The position numbers and the translations under genes were made by a program. The notes under the pieces were generated by a model. The model saw only the letters and a program-made list of their open reading frames with translations. It ran no database searches and was not told the origin of the DNA. Of a stretch of 64,000 nucleotides of DNA, positions 49,094 through 57,523 are shown piece after piece. Each line of letters begins with the position of its first letter. Within the stretch, counting starts at the first letter, position 1. The DNA is from SXNM01 sp964586155. GTDB taxonomy: Bacteria > Myxococcota_A > UBA9042. The DNA is taken from assembly GCA_964586155.1 (NCBI GenBank), contig CAZPHC010000007.1, positions 149,474-213,473 on the forward strand. Direction: 5' to 3'.

Positions 49094-50212
49094 TCAGGGT
49101 CGGGGCGCCTGCAGCCGCGACAGCACACCGTCGACGACACCCTCGACGGCGGCGCGCAGGGCGAGGCCGAAACGCTCGCCGACACCGCGACGCGCCTGCC
49201 AGCGCACGTGCAGCAGGGGACGGTCGCGACGCTGCAGCAGCCAATCGTCGCTGGTGGCGATCGCGTCGACCAGGCCGAGCTCCTTGCCCCGCTCGCCGAG
49301 CCAGGCTTCGCCGGTGGCGACGACGTCGAGGTCGACGTGCGGCCGATGCCGGGCGATCCAGGCCTTGAAGCTGCCGTGGATCTCCTCCAGCTCCTCGCGA
49401 AACTTGGCGCGTCCCTCGTCGGTGTTGGCGCCGAGCACGGTCAAGGTCCGCTTGTGCTTGCCGGCGGTGTGCAGCTCAACGTCGACGTCGAGCTTGTCGA
49501 GCAGCCGGTGGACATTGGGCAGCGTCGCGACCACGCCGATCGAGCCGACCATGGCGAACGGCGCCGCGACGATCTCGTCGGCGACCACGGCCATCATGTA
49601 GCCACCGGAGGCGGCGACCTTGTCGACGGCCACCGTCAAGCGGACGTTGGCCGCGCGCAGCCGCGCGAGCTGGGCACCGGCGAGGCCGTAGCCGTGCACC
49701 GCGCCACCAGGGCTCTCGAGGCGGACGAGCACCTCGTCGCCGGCGCGGGCGGCGCAGAGGATGGCGTTGAGCTCGTTGCGCAGGGCGGCGACCTGGCGTG
49801 CGCCGATGTCACCGACGAAGTCGACGACGAAGACGGTCGCGGTCCCCTGGTCGTCGCTCGTGGCGGCGGCGACGCCGTCGGCGCCAGCCGTGGACGACGC
49901 CGTCGCCGCGGCCTTGCCCGTGGAGCGCGCCAACGCCTTGGCCTTGGCCTTGGCCGCGTTGGCGCGCTCCTTGTCGCGGGCGGACTCGGCCTTGGCCGCG
50001 ATCTGGCGGGCTCCGCGCTCCATCGAGGCCCGGCGCAGCAGCCGCGCCTGGTCGCGCAGGTCGTCGTCCAGGCGCCGCACGGCGATGACGCCGTCGAGTT
50101 CGTCGGGCGCCAGTCGTCGACGCGAGAACAGCCACAGGCCGAGGCCACCGACGATGGCGGTCACCGTCAGCCCCTGCAGGACGAAGAGGATGTAGCCCTC
50201 GACAACGCTCAT
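49094..50212 (-). CDS. sohB: SohB-like signal-peptide-peptidase-type protease (S49)
   Basis: 372 aa. One N-terminal membrane helix (VLQGLTVTAIVGGLGLWLFS), then a basic coiled region (about residues 65-110, many Ala/Lys/Arg) and the S49 domain: VFVVDFVGDIGARQV, VLVRLESPGGAVHGYGLA, KVAASGGYMMA with the nucleophile Ser (near 203), PFAMVGSIGVVATLPN and GKHKRTLTVLG with the general-base Lys (near 254). The Ser-Lys dyad is complete. SohB is an inner-membrane protease with its active site in the periplasm. It is longer than E. coli SohB by about 20 residues, due to the basic insert. 9 bases separate its 3' end from the 3' end of the PNP gene. Confidence 0.9.
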   Translation of the reverse strand: MSVVEGYILFVLQGLTVTAIVGGLGLWLFSRRRLAPDELDGVIAVRRLDDDLRDQARLLRRASMERGARQIAAKAESARDKERANAAKAKAKALARSTGKAAATASSTAGADGVAAATSDDQGTATVFVVDFVGDIGARQVAALRNELNAILCAARAGDEVLVRLESPGGAVHGYGLAGAQLARLRAANVRLTVAVDKVAASGGYMMAVVADEIVAAPFAMVGSIGVVATLPNVHRLLDKLDVDVELHTAGKHKRTLTVLGANTDEGRAKFREELEEIHGSFKAWIARHRPHVDLDVVATGEAWLGERGKELGLVDAIATSDDWLLQRRDRPLLHVRWQARRGVGERFGLALRAAVEGVVDGVLSRLQAPRP

Positions 50213-50306
50213 GATCTGGGTCCTTGGCAGGCTCGGGCGCGGAGGACGCCGCGCACCGTGCCGACGCGAGCTTGCTGGCTGCCGCGGCCGGATGGCCGAG
50301 GGCGGT

Positions 50307-50885
50307 CTATTCGCCGAGCAACCGCTCGAGCAAGGCGCGCACGCCCGTCCTGTCGCGACTCGCCTCCAGGTCGATCGCGACCAGCGTCGCGCCGCGCGGC
50401 CCGACGATGACCAGCGTCTGACGATGCGTGTCCGTCATCGCCCATCCGCCGTCGGGCTGAACCCGCGAGGCGGCGTAGCTATGCCGCAGCTCGATGCGCG
50501 CCTCGTCCATCGCGCTGTAGTCGATCGCGATCTGCACGATCTTGCCGGCTTCGGCCAGGAGTCGGTAGCGCGCGGCCGGGTCGCCGGCGGGCGGCTGCAC
50601 GACCAGCTTCGCGGCGTCATCGCCGTCGTAGGCCACCGCCCAGCCGAGCTTCTCGGCGAGCGCCCGCGCCTGCTCGACGGTGGAGCCGAGCGCGAACGGG
50701 CCGAATTGGCGGCGCGCTTGTGCCGGCCGCTGGTGATCGACGATCACGACCTCCTTGGACTCGGTCGCAGAGCACCCGCCAACGCCGCCGCCCGCCAGCG
50801 CGGCGGCCGCGAGCACGAGCGCGGCGCGGCGCCGGCCACGGCCGAGGTCCGGGGCGGACGGTGCCCATCGAGCCACGCGCATCAT
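50307..50885 (-). CDS. Small lipoprotein of unknown function
   Basis: 192 aa. An Arg-rich leader with the hydrophobic stretch AALVLAAAALAGGGVGGC contains a lipobox Cys. The mature 150-residue domain begins FGPFALGSTVEQARALAEKL, resembling the start of small exported domains of the 'beta-lactamase-inhibitor/BLIP-like' or 'DUF4440-type' fold by shape only. Later parts are KLVVQPPAGDPAARYRLLAE, QIAIDYSAMDEARIELRHSY and QTLVIVGPRGATLVAIDLEA. I recognise no family. ATG ATG with GGAGGCGATC upstream is a strong start. The gene lies between the SohB gene and the 1141-aa Cys-repeat gene, 39 bases after the latter, so the three may be co-transcribed. Confidence 0.6.
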   Translation of the reverse strand: MMRVARWAPSAPDLGRGRRRAALVLAAAALAGGGVGGCSATESKEVVIVDHQRPAQARRQFGPFALGSTVEQARALAEKLGWAVAYDGDDAAKLVVQPPAGDPAARYRLLAEAGKIVQIAIDYSAMDEARIELRHSYAASRVQPDGGWAMTDTHRQTLVIVGPRGATLVAIDLEASRDRTGVRALLERLLGE

Positions 50886-50924
50886 GATCGCCTCCTGATC
50901 CGGGTCGAGGCCGCGAGCCTACGC

Positions 50925-53900
50925 TCAACAGCCGGATTTGGCACCCGGCATGCAGACGCCGGCCTTGCAGGTGTCGGGGCTGGTGCAGGCGTCGCCGTCG
51001 TCGCACGGCGTCGCGTCGGCCGCTGGCGTGTAGGTGCAGCCGACGCCAACGGAACAGGCGTCGATGGTGCACGGGTCGAAGTCATCGCAGCTGACGATCG
51101 CCGCGCCTGCGGCGCACCCCTTGGCCGAGCAGGTGCCGAAGAGCGTGCAAGCGGGCGCCAGGCAGACGCCCGCCATGGTCGCCTGACCGCACCCCGCGGC
51201 GCTGCAAGCCAAGGGCAGGCACGGCAGCCCGGACTCGCAGACCACCGCCGAGGTCTGGCCGCAGATGCCCGCCGTGGCGCAGACAGACAGGCCGCTCGGC
51301 GTGATCCGCGCCGTCTCGCCCTTGCGCCCGTCGCCGGCGGTGACGGCCTGCGTGACGACGAAGAGGTCGCCGCCGACCAGGACCGTCGCGGCAGCCGAGA
51401 GCGATACGGCGTCGGCGATCTTGGCGCTGTAGATGGTCGTGGCGTCGCCCATCGCCGGCAACGAGCGGACGACGGTGGTGTTGCCGTCGGCCGCGCCCAC
51501 GAGGCCCATCGTACCGTCGGCGAAGAGCAGCGGCTGCAGCGCCGCGTCCGGGCCGAGGTCCGTCAGCGCGATGGCCAGCTGGGCGAAGAGCGCGCCGGGT
51601 TCGAGGACCAGCCATTGCGACTGGCCGCCGGCCAACTCCACGCGCAAGCCCATCAGGCCGTAGGGCATGGGCTGCCAACGCGGCAACAGCGCGTCATTCG
51701 CGCTCGAGACGAGCCCGTGGCGCCGCTGCACCTCGATCTGGCCCTTGGCGTCGACGCGGAGCACGACGTTCTCGGCCCCCTTGGCGGTGGGATCGACGCC
51801 CGCGAGCCACGCCCCACCGTCGACGCGGGGCGCGACGGCGAGCAGCTGGCGGCCGGTCGCGTCGCTGGCGGCGGCGATCGACGTCTCCATGAGCACCGTG
51901 CCGCTGGCGTCGAGGCGGGCGAGCAGGCCGACCGGGGCGTTGGCGTTGGTCGGCTGGCGTACGCCGGTCGCGAGGATGGTGCCGGCCCATTCGCGGCAGC
52001 CGTCGGCGAACGCGGTCGCCTGGGCATCGGTGTTGACGGCTTTGCCCCATTTGAGCTTGCCGTCGGGGCCGTAGCCCTGGACGAACGCCGACAGCGACTG
52101 GCCGGTCTGCAGCCGGCCGACGGCCACGGCGACGTCGTCGACGCTGACCAGGGCCTCGGCGAGCATGCCGTCGAGAGCCGTCGACCACAGCGCCTTGCCG
52201 GCCGCGTCGTAGCGCACCAGATCGCCCGAGCCCGCCTGGCTCTTGCTCATGCCGCGCAGCAGCACCGTGGCGCCGCCGTCGGCGCGCGCTGCGACCAGGG
52301 CCGGCGTGCGCGCGGCGGCCTTGTCGACCACGGTCGAGACGAGGCCCAAGCGCGGCGCGCCGCCGACGCAGCCCTTGGCGCTGCACGACGCGCCGACGAG
52401 GCAAGCCTCGCCGTCGAGGCACGCATCGCCGTGTGCCTCGTGCACGCAGCCCTGCGAGGCCAGACAGCGGTCGTCGGTGCAGGGCTGGCCGTCGTCGCAC
52501 GCGGCGATGGACTTGCCACCGCAGGGATCGCCCTTGGCGCAGGCGCCCTGCAGCCAGGCGTGGCGGATCTGCGCGATCGGCATCAGCCCGGGATCGCCGC
52601 CGCCGGTCGATGGGGCCGTTCCGACCACGAGCCAGCCGGCGTCGGCGCCCAAGGCCGGGGCGAGCGCGGCGACCTTGCTACCGGCACCGAACGCGGCGTC
52701 ATCCCCGAGCAGGGCGCTGGCCGTGGTGCGCAGCGACGGCTCGACCAGACGAAGCTGGGCCGCGCCGCCGGCGTCTGCCTGGACCACGAGCGCAAAGCGC
52801 CCGGCTGCGGCGGCTGCCGTGGCCACGACGCTGCCGGCCATGCCGGTGACGACGCCCCGACGGACGCTGCGTCCTTGCGGGTCGAGCAGCCACCACGTCG
52901 GCCCCTGCGCACCGTCGCCGCCCCAGCGCCCGCCTGCGAGGAAGCGCAGGCCGTCGCCGCTGGCGATGGCCTCGATCGCGCCCGTGCCCTTGCCTTCGAC
53001 CCGCTCCCAGCGGACGACCGCGCCTTGCGCGTCGAGCAGGACCGTGACCGGACGTTGCGCCGTGGCGACTTCGAGCGATCCGACGGCGAGCGCACCCCGA
53101 ACGTGGCGCGCGGCCGCGTGGAACGCGCCGGCCGGCAGCTTGACCGGCACCGCGTTGACGGCTCCGGCGACGTCCGTGCGCCAGATGGCCGGATGCTGCG
53201 CCTGGGCGCTCCCCGCGAGCTGGTGGCCAACCCAGAGCGTGCCCTGGCCGCCGCCGTCCTGCAGCGGGGTGGCGACGAGGCCGGCGACGTGGGCGTCCTG
53301 GCCGATCTTCGACGTCTGCGACGAGACGACGGCGGCCGACGCGTCGATCCGGGCATAGACCAGCGTCGTGGCCTTGCCGTCGACGGTGGCGGTGCCGGCA
53401 GCGTGGACGGCGATGCCCGTGATGTCGCTCGGCGCGACCGCGGTCAGCTCGGTGTTGGCCGGCAGCGTGGACGCTTCGGTCGCGGTCGCGACGCCGGTGC
53501 CATCCGCGACCCGCACGATCCAGGCGAGCCGCGCCGAAGCGGCGGTCTGCTGCACCGCGCCCACGGCGAAGGACTGCGCGCCAGACCGCGCCGATGCGCG
53601 CAGATCGCCACGATACGGCGCGCCGAGGGCGACGGCCCCGGCCGGATCCACGCCCTTGCAGACGCCCGCAGCGCAGAGGTCGTCGACGGTGCAAGCGAGG
53701 CCGTCGTCGCAGGCGATCTTGCCGTCCTCGACGGCGGTGTGCACGCAGCCGCTGGCCTTGGCGCAGCTGTCGGCGGTGCAGACGTCGCCGTCGTCACAGT
53801 CGATGGTGCCGGACGTCGCGCAGACGCCCTCGGTGCAGACGTCGACGGAGCAAGCGTCGCCGTCGTCACAGGCCTCGTCGCCCGAGCAGGGTGGTTCGAC

Positions 53901-54350
53901 GGTCTCGGCGTCGGCGTCCTCGGCCGAGCCGTCGTCCGCGTCGCCGGGGTCGGCGCCGTCGAGGTCGGGATCGTCCGCGTCGGCGTCCTGGCCGCTGGCG
54001 CCGTCCACGGCCGTGTCTGCCCCGGCGCCGTCGTCGCCGCCGTCCTCGCCGGGGTTGCCGCCGTCCGGCTGCACGTCATCGGCGTCCTGCACGGCTGCGT
54101 CCGCCTGCTGGGCCTGCTTCCACGCGTCGATATCGGGCCCCACGGTCGACAAGCCGCAGCCGGCGAGCAGCAGCGCCAGCCATGGCACGCCGACGGGTCC
54201 GACGCGCGCCGGGGCCCGCCGCAGCGCTCGCGACGCCGACGCGATCGGCGGCGCAAGCGACCGACGGTGTCGCCCGCGCCGGGAGGAAAGGGTCGACGAC
54301 GTGACGTCGGCGTCGAATGACGGACGGTCTCCCGGATCGTGCGTTGGCAC
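50925..54350 (-). CDS. Large Cys-repeat lipoprotein
   Basis: 1141 aa from a GTG start at 54350, chosen because GGAGG lies 5 bases before it. The signal is VGVPWLALLLAGC (lipobox). An acidic linker of 90 residues follows. Three clusters of the short Cys repeat 'C-D-D-G-x-x-C-x-(V/A/I)-D-x-C' are present: near residue 175-260 (ACDDGDACSVDVC, DCDDGDVCTADSC, ACDDGLACTVDDLC), in the middle (ACDDGQPCTDDRC) and at the C-terminus (SCDDFDPCTIDAC, PCDDGDACTSPDTC). Long beta-rich stretches with phrases like LDAQGAVVRWERVEG and VRYDAAGKALWSTALDG lie between and look like propeller blades. Such architecture is typical of myxobacterial surface lipoproteins of unknown function. It may be a scaffold that binds Ca2+ through the Asp-rich repeats. 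Confidence 0.85.
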   Translation of the reverse strand: MPTHDPGDRPSFDADVTSSTLSSRRGRHRRSLAPPIASASRALRRAPARVGPVGVPWLALLLAGCGLSTVGPDIDAWKQAQQADAAVQDADDVQPDGGNPGEDGGDDGAGADTAVDGASGQDADADDPDLDGADPGDADDGSAEDADAETVEPPCSGDEACDDGDACSVDVCTEGVCATSGTIDCDDGDVCTADSCAKASGCVHTAVEDGKIACDDGLACTVDDLCAAGVCKGVDPAGAVALGAPYRGDLRASARSGAQSFAVGAVQQTAASARLAWIVRVADGTGVATATEASTLPANTELTAVAPSDITGIAVHAAGTATVDGKATTLVYARIDASAAVVSSQTSKIGQDAHVAGLVATPLQDGGGQGTLWVGHQLAGSAQAQHPAIWRTDVAGAVNAVPVKLPAGAFHAAARHVRGALAVGSLEVATAQRPVTVLLDAQGAVVRWERVEGKGTGAIEAIASGDGLRFLAGGRWGGDGAQGPTWWLLDPQGRSVRRGVVTGMAGSVVATAAAAAGRFALVVQADAGGAAQLRLVEPSLRTTASALLGDDAAFGAGSKVAALAPALGADAGWLVVGTAPSTGGGDPGLMPIAQIRHAWLQGACAKGDPCGGKSIAACDDGQPCTDDRCLASQGCVHEAHGDACLDGEACLVGASCSAKGCVGGAPRLGLVSTVVDKAAARTPALVAARADGGATVLLRGMSKSQAGSGDLVRYDAAGKALWSTALDGMLAEALVSVDDVAVAVGRLQTGQSLSAFVQGYGPDGKLKWGKAVNTDAQATAFADGCREWAGTILATGVRQPTNANAPVGLLARLDASGTVLMETSIAAASDATGRQLLAVAPRVDGGAWLAGVDPTAKGAENVVLRVDAKGQIEVQRRHGLVSSANDALLPRWQPMPYGLMGLRVELAGGQSQWLVLEPGALFAQLAIALTDLGPDAALQPLLFADGTMGLVGAADGNTTVVRSLPAMGDATTIYSAKIADAVSLSAAATVLVGGDLFVVTQAVTAGDGRKGETARITPSGLSVCATAGICGQTSAVVCESGLPCLPLACSAAGCGQATMAGVCLAPACTLFGTCSAKGCAAGAAIVSCDDFDPCTIDACSVGVGCTYTPAADATPCDDGDACTSPDTCKAGVCMPGAKSGC

Positions 54351-54376
54351 GGGCGCCTCCTCAGGGTCGGTCCCAG

Positions 54377-54406
54377 ACTGTATGCCGGCTCGCAGCAGAC
54401 GCGCAA
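54377..54406 (-). promoter_or_regulatory. Possible promoter and ribosome site of the Cys-repeat lipoprotein
   Basis: Minus strand TTGCGC (54406-54401), 18-bp spacer, TACAGT (54382-54377, 4/6). With the GTG at 54350 the leader would be about 20 bases and contains the GGAGG ribosome site at 54360-54356. Confidence 0.4.
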
Positions 54407-54498
54407 CCGTGATCGGGGACGGTGGTCGCCAGCGGCGCACCATCCGGCCGGCGGCCTCGTCCCAGCCGACCATCCTGGCCACGGAATCGGGGCGCCGG

Positions 54499-54528
54499 TT
54501 GCCGCCGAGCGGGATGTCGCGGTAGCAT
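54499..54528 (+). promoter_or_regulatory. Likely promoter of the ATT-initiated kinase gene
   Basis: TTGCCG (54499-54504), 18-bp spacer, TAGCAT (54523-54528); each box matches 4/6. Predicted start near 54535 places the ribosome site at 54545-54550 and an ATT start codon at 54556 in a 20-base leader. Confidence 0.4.
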
Positions 54529-54544
54529 CACCGCACCAGCAGGT

Positions 54545-54550
54545 GGAGGT
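54545..54550 (+). promoter_or_regulatory. Ribosome binding site GGAGGT ahead of an ATT start
   Basis: GGAGGT is a full match to the anti-Shine-Dalgarno core. The next 5 bases are CCCCA and then ATT at 54556. This is the only strong site upstream of the kinase frame, and it decides the start. Confidence 0.7.
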
Positions 54551-54555
54551 CCCCA

Positions 54556-56619
54556 ATTCTCACCCTACCTACCGATCCGCACGAAGCGCTCATCGGCCGG
54601 ACCATCGGCGGCCGCTACGAAGTCACCGAGATGATCGGCAAGGGCGGCTTCGGAGCCGTGTTTGCCGCCAAGCACTCGCTGACGGGACAGGACATCGTGC
54701 TCAAGGTGATGCGGCCCGAGGTCGCGTCGGATCCGGTGCAGGTCAAGCGCTTCATGAACGAAGCGCGCATCAGCAGCCAGCTATCGCATCCCAACACCGT
54801 GCGGACCTTCGATTTCGGCCAGACGGACGACGGCCTGCTCTACCTCGCGATGGAGCGCTTGCAGGGCGACGAGCTGGCGCGCGTGCTCAAGCGCGAGGCG
54901 CCGCTCGACCCGCTGCGGGTCATCCGGATCGGCATCGGCGTGCTCAAGAGCCTCGCCGAGGCCCACGCTGCCGGCCTGGTGCACCGCGATCTCAAGCCGG
55001 GCAACATCTTCCTGCTCAACGTCCACGGCGAGACGGATTTCGTGAAGCTGATCGATTTCGGCATCGCCAAATCGATGGAGCCGGGCGAAGAAGAGGACCT
55101 GACGCGCACGGGCCTGGCGATCGGCACACCGAAGTACATGAGCCCCGAGCAGGGCCGCGCCGAGGCGCTCGACGGCCGCTCGGATCTCTATTCGCTCGGC
55201 ATCATCCTGTACGAGGCGTTGACCGGCCGTGTGCCATTCGAGGCCACCAGCGCGATGTCGATGATCGTCGCGCACATGCAGACGCCGCCGCCCGATATCC
55301 GGACGCTCGCGCCCGAAGGCCTGCCTCCGGGACTGGCCGCGATCGTGATGAAGTCCTTGGGCAAGGAGCCGTGGCAGCGCTTCCGCGACGCAGACGAGAT
55401 GCGCGAGAAGCTCGAAGACGTGCTTGAGGCCGCCGGTGGCAATCGACGTGGCGGGTCGCGCTCGGCGACCAACCATCCAGCGGCGAGCACGGGCCTCGAC
55501 GGCCCGACCGCGCCGAGCGCCCCCGGCCAGGCGGCGTTGCTCGCGCAGCCCGAGACCGTGGCGATCGCCGGCGGCACCGGCGCCCTCGGCGAGCCCACGC
55601 CCGACGCGGTCGCGAGCGCGAGTTCCCCGCGCGCCGGCGGCCACGCCAACGCCCCGACGTCCGAGGCCCTGGCCCAGATGGCGGCCGCCTTCGATCGCGA
55701 GGCCAAGGCTGGCCTCAAGACCGCAGAGCAGGCCGCGGCGGGCAGCCCGGACGCCTCGACGGTGCAGCCGGGCCCGGCCCGTCACTTGAACTCGGCGCCG
55801 ACGCTGGACGCCGTCGCGATCCCGACCAAGGCGGAGCCGGCCAAAGCGGAGCCGCGCAAGGCGGCCGACGCGGCTCCCAAGCCGCCGCCGGGTGTGCGGC
55901 CGAACACGCCGCAGCGGCCAGCGGGACCGACGACAGGCGCCGTGAAGCCGCGCGAGCGGATGTCGACCGTGACGATGATCGGCATCGCCCTGGTCCTCGC
56001 GGCGGCAGGCGGCGCGGGCTGGTGGTTCTTGCTGGCCAACCCGGAGCAGCAAGAGGTGGTCCGGGCCAAGGTGCTTTCGACCAAGGCCGCGGTCGAGACC
56101 AAGGCGAACGAGCCGGTGCTGCCGCCGACCAACCAGCGGATCGACAATCGTGCGGTCGAGGCCGAGAAGAAGCGCAAGGCGGCCGAGCGCGCCGAGCAGA
56201 TCGCCGCAGCGAAGGCGGCCGGAAAGGCCCCGGAGCTGCCGGCCGAGCCGCGCACGACCGAGGAGATCGACAAGGTCGCGTCGGCCACGCGCGGGGCCAT
56301 GATCAAATGCGCGGTCACGTTCGGCGACCAGGGCATCGCCTACAACCGCGTCGGTGCGACACTGACCGTCGCAGCGGACGGCCGCGTGGTCGAAGCCCAC
56401 GCCATCGAGGACATCGTGCCCGAGGCGATGCGCGACTGCGTCGAGACGCAGATGGCGAAGCTGCGCTTCTCGGGTGGCCAGCCCGACGAACAGACGATCA
56501 AGGCCTTCGTCGGATTCAAGCGGCAGGTCACGGGCACGCGCGCGGTCAACAGCGGCTCCAAGGCGTCGCGCAAGGGCTCGTCCGGCTCGGCGCCGAAGCC
56601 AGCGGACAGCCTGTGGTAG
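54556..56619 (+). CDS. Membrane Ser/Thr protein kinase with AgmX/PglI-like C-terminal domain, ATT start
   Basis: 687 aa if it begins at ATT. There is no ATG, GTG or TTG between the in-frame stop (TAG, 54523) and ATG 54631, yet that ATG would cut off LIGRTIGGRYEVTE, needed for strand 1 of the kinase. ATT sits 5 bases behind a perfect GGAGGT. Kinase: GKGGFGAVFAAKH (Gly loop, residues 28-40), VLKV with Lys50, HRDLKPGN (about 143-150), DFGIAKS (about 167) and SPEQ, so it should be active. An Ala/Pro/Lys-rich linker (about 290-465) leads to one membrane helix (IGIALVLAAAGGAGWWFLL, about 474-492). The periplasmic end (575-665) resembles the AgmX/PglI C-terminal domain: RGAMIKCAVTFGDQG, LTVAADGRVVEAHAIE, MRDCVETQMAKLRFS. 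This is a TonB-like module. The receptor kinase probably reports on the envelope. Confidence 0.88.
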   Translation: MLTLPTDPHEALIGRTIGGRYEVTEMIGKGGFGAVFAAKHSLTGQDIVLKVMRPEVASDPVQVKRFMNEARISSQLSHPNTVRTFDFGQTDDGLLYLAMERLQGDELARVLKREAPLDPLRVIRIGIGVLKSLAEAHAAGLVHRDLKPGNIFLLNVHGETDFVKLIDFGIAKSMEPGEEEDLTRTGLAIGTPKYMSPEQGRAEALDGRSDLYSLGIILYEALTGRVPFEATSAMSMIVAHMQTPPPDIRTLAPEGLPPGLAAIVMKSLGKEPWQRFRDADEMREKLEDVLEAAGGNRRGGSRSATNHPAASTGLDGPTAPSAPGQAALLAQPETVAIAGGTGALGEPTPDAVASASSPRAGGHANAPTSEALAQMAAAFDREAKAGLKTAEQAAAGSPDASTVQPGPARHLNSAPTLDAVAIPTKAEPAKAEPRKAADAAPKPPPGVRPNTPQRPAGPTTGAVKPRERMSTVTMIGIALVLAAAGGAGWWFLLANPEQQEVVRAKVLSTKAAVETKANEPVLPPTNQRIDNRAVEAEKKRKAAERAEQIAAAKAAGKAPELPAEPRTTEEIDKVASATRGAMIKCAVTFGDQGIAYNRVGATLTVAADGRVVEAHAIEDIVPEAMRDCVETQMAKLRFSGGQPDEQTIKAFVGFKRQVTGTRAVNSGSKASRKGSSGSAPKPADSLW

Positions 56620-56650
56620 GGACGCGGTGCCCCGCCGCGAGGAGGCAGTG

Positions 56651-57460
56651 ATGGCGACCCCGCGACGATGGACGCAACAGCGCCGCATGGCCGCCACGAC
56701 CGCACTGCTCGGCGCGCTCGCCAGCGCCGTCGCGCTGCCCGCGGCCCCGCGGCCTGCGCTGGCCGCGACCAAGGCGCTGCGCACACGCGCGGCCGAGATG
56801 TCCGAAGAGGCCGGCAAGCTCTTCAACGAAGGCAAGTTCCGCGAGGCGGCCGAGCGCATCGAGCAGGCCTACGCCTTGGACCCGGACGTGCTGGTGCGCC
56901 TGCGCAACGCGGGCCGGGCGTGGGAGGAGGCCAAGGAGCCCGAGCGCGCGATCCATTGCTTCGAGCGCTTCTTGGAGCGCGAGACGGACCCGGCTCTGCG
57001 CAAGGACGCCGAGGAGCGCATCGCGCGGCTGCGCGCCGAGATCGCGGCTCGCGCCGCACCTGCTGCGGCGCCGGCCCCCACCGCCAACCCGGCTCCTGAA
57101 GCGGCGGCCCACGCCCAGGGCACGACCAGTGGCACGACGCTGCCGTGGGTCGCGGCGGGGGTGGGCGCTGCGAGCGCGGCGCTGGGCATCGGCTGGATGA
57201 TCCGGGTCCAGATGGCCGACGGCGTCATCTCGGACGCCCAAGCCAAGCGCCACTATGACTACCCGGGCGGCGACGCCAAGCTCCGCGACGACAAGGCCGC
57301 CCTGAGCAGCAACCGCGCCGCCGCGCTCGCGTGCATCGGCGTCGGCGCGCTGGCGGCGGGCGCGGCCTATTGGCTGTGGCCGTCCGCGACGTCGGAGTCG
57401 GTGGCGGTCGTGCCGGTCGTCGGGCACGCGCCCGGGTTGGCGCTCACCGGACAGTTCTAG
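56651..57460 (+). CDS. Exported TPR protein with C-terminal membrane segments
   Basis: 269 aa. Signal peptide LLGALASAVALPAAPRPALA. Residues 45-115 form one or two TPR units (EEAGKLFNEGKFREAAERIEQA, LRNAGRAWEEAKEPERAIHC, FERFLERETDPALRKDAEE). A Pro/Ala linker follows, then two hydrophobic segments (LPWVAAGVGAASAALGIGW and ALACIGVGALAAGAAYWLW) separated by a charged loop. This layout is frequent in genes next to myxobacterial Ser/Thr kinases, where a TPR protein reads envelope partners. It lies 31 bases after the kinase stop with GGAGGCAGTG before the ATG, so it is most likely in the same operon. Confidence 0.8.
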   Translation: MATPRRWTQQRRMAATTALLGALASAVALPAAPRPALAATKALRTRAAEMSEEAGKLFNEGKFREAAERIEQAYALDPDVLVRLRNAGRAWEEAKEPERAIHCFERFLERETDPALRKDAEERIARLRAEIAARAAPAAAPAPTANPAPEAAAHAQGTTSGTTLPWVAAGVGAASAALGIGWMIRVQMADGVISDAQAKRHYDYPGGDAKLRDDKAALSSNRAAALACIGVGALAAGAAYWLWPSATSESVAVVPVVGHAPGLALTGQF

Positions 57461-57484
57461 CTCCGCGTCGAACGGTCCGGTGAG
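57443..57484. terminator. Long inverted repeat at the end of the TPR gene
   Basis: CTCACCGGAC (57443-57452) and GTCCGGTGAG (57475-57484) pair perfectly over 10 bp with a 22-base loop that includes the TPR stop codon (57458-57460). It lies between two convergent genes. No T run follows, so it could act as a bidirectional GC-hairpin terminator or protect the mRNA end. Confidence 0.4.
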
Positions 57485-57523
57485 TCGCCCCGTGGGCCGT
57501 GTGGGGTTCCCGGCCTCTTGGCG

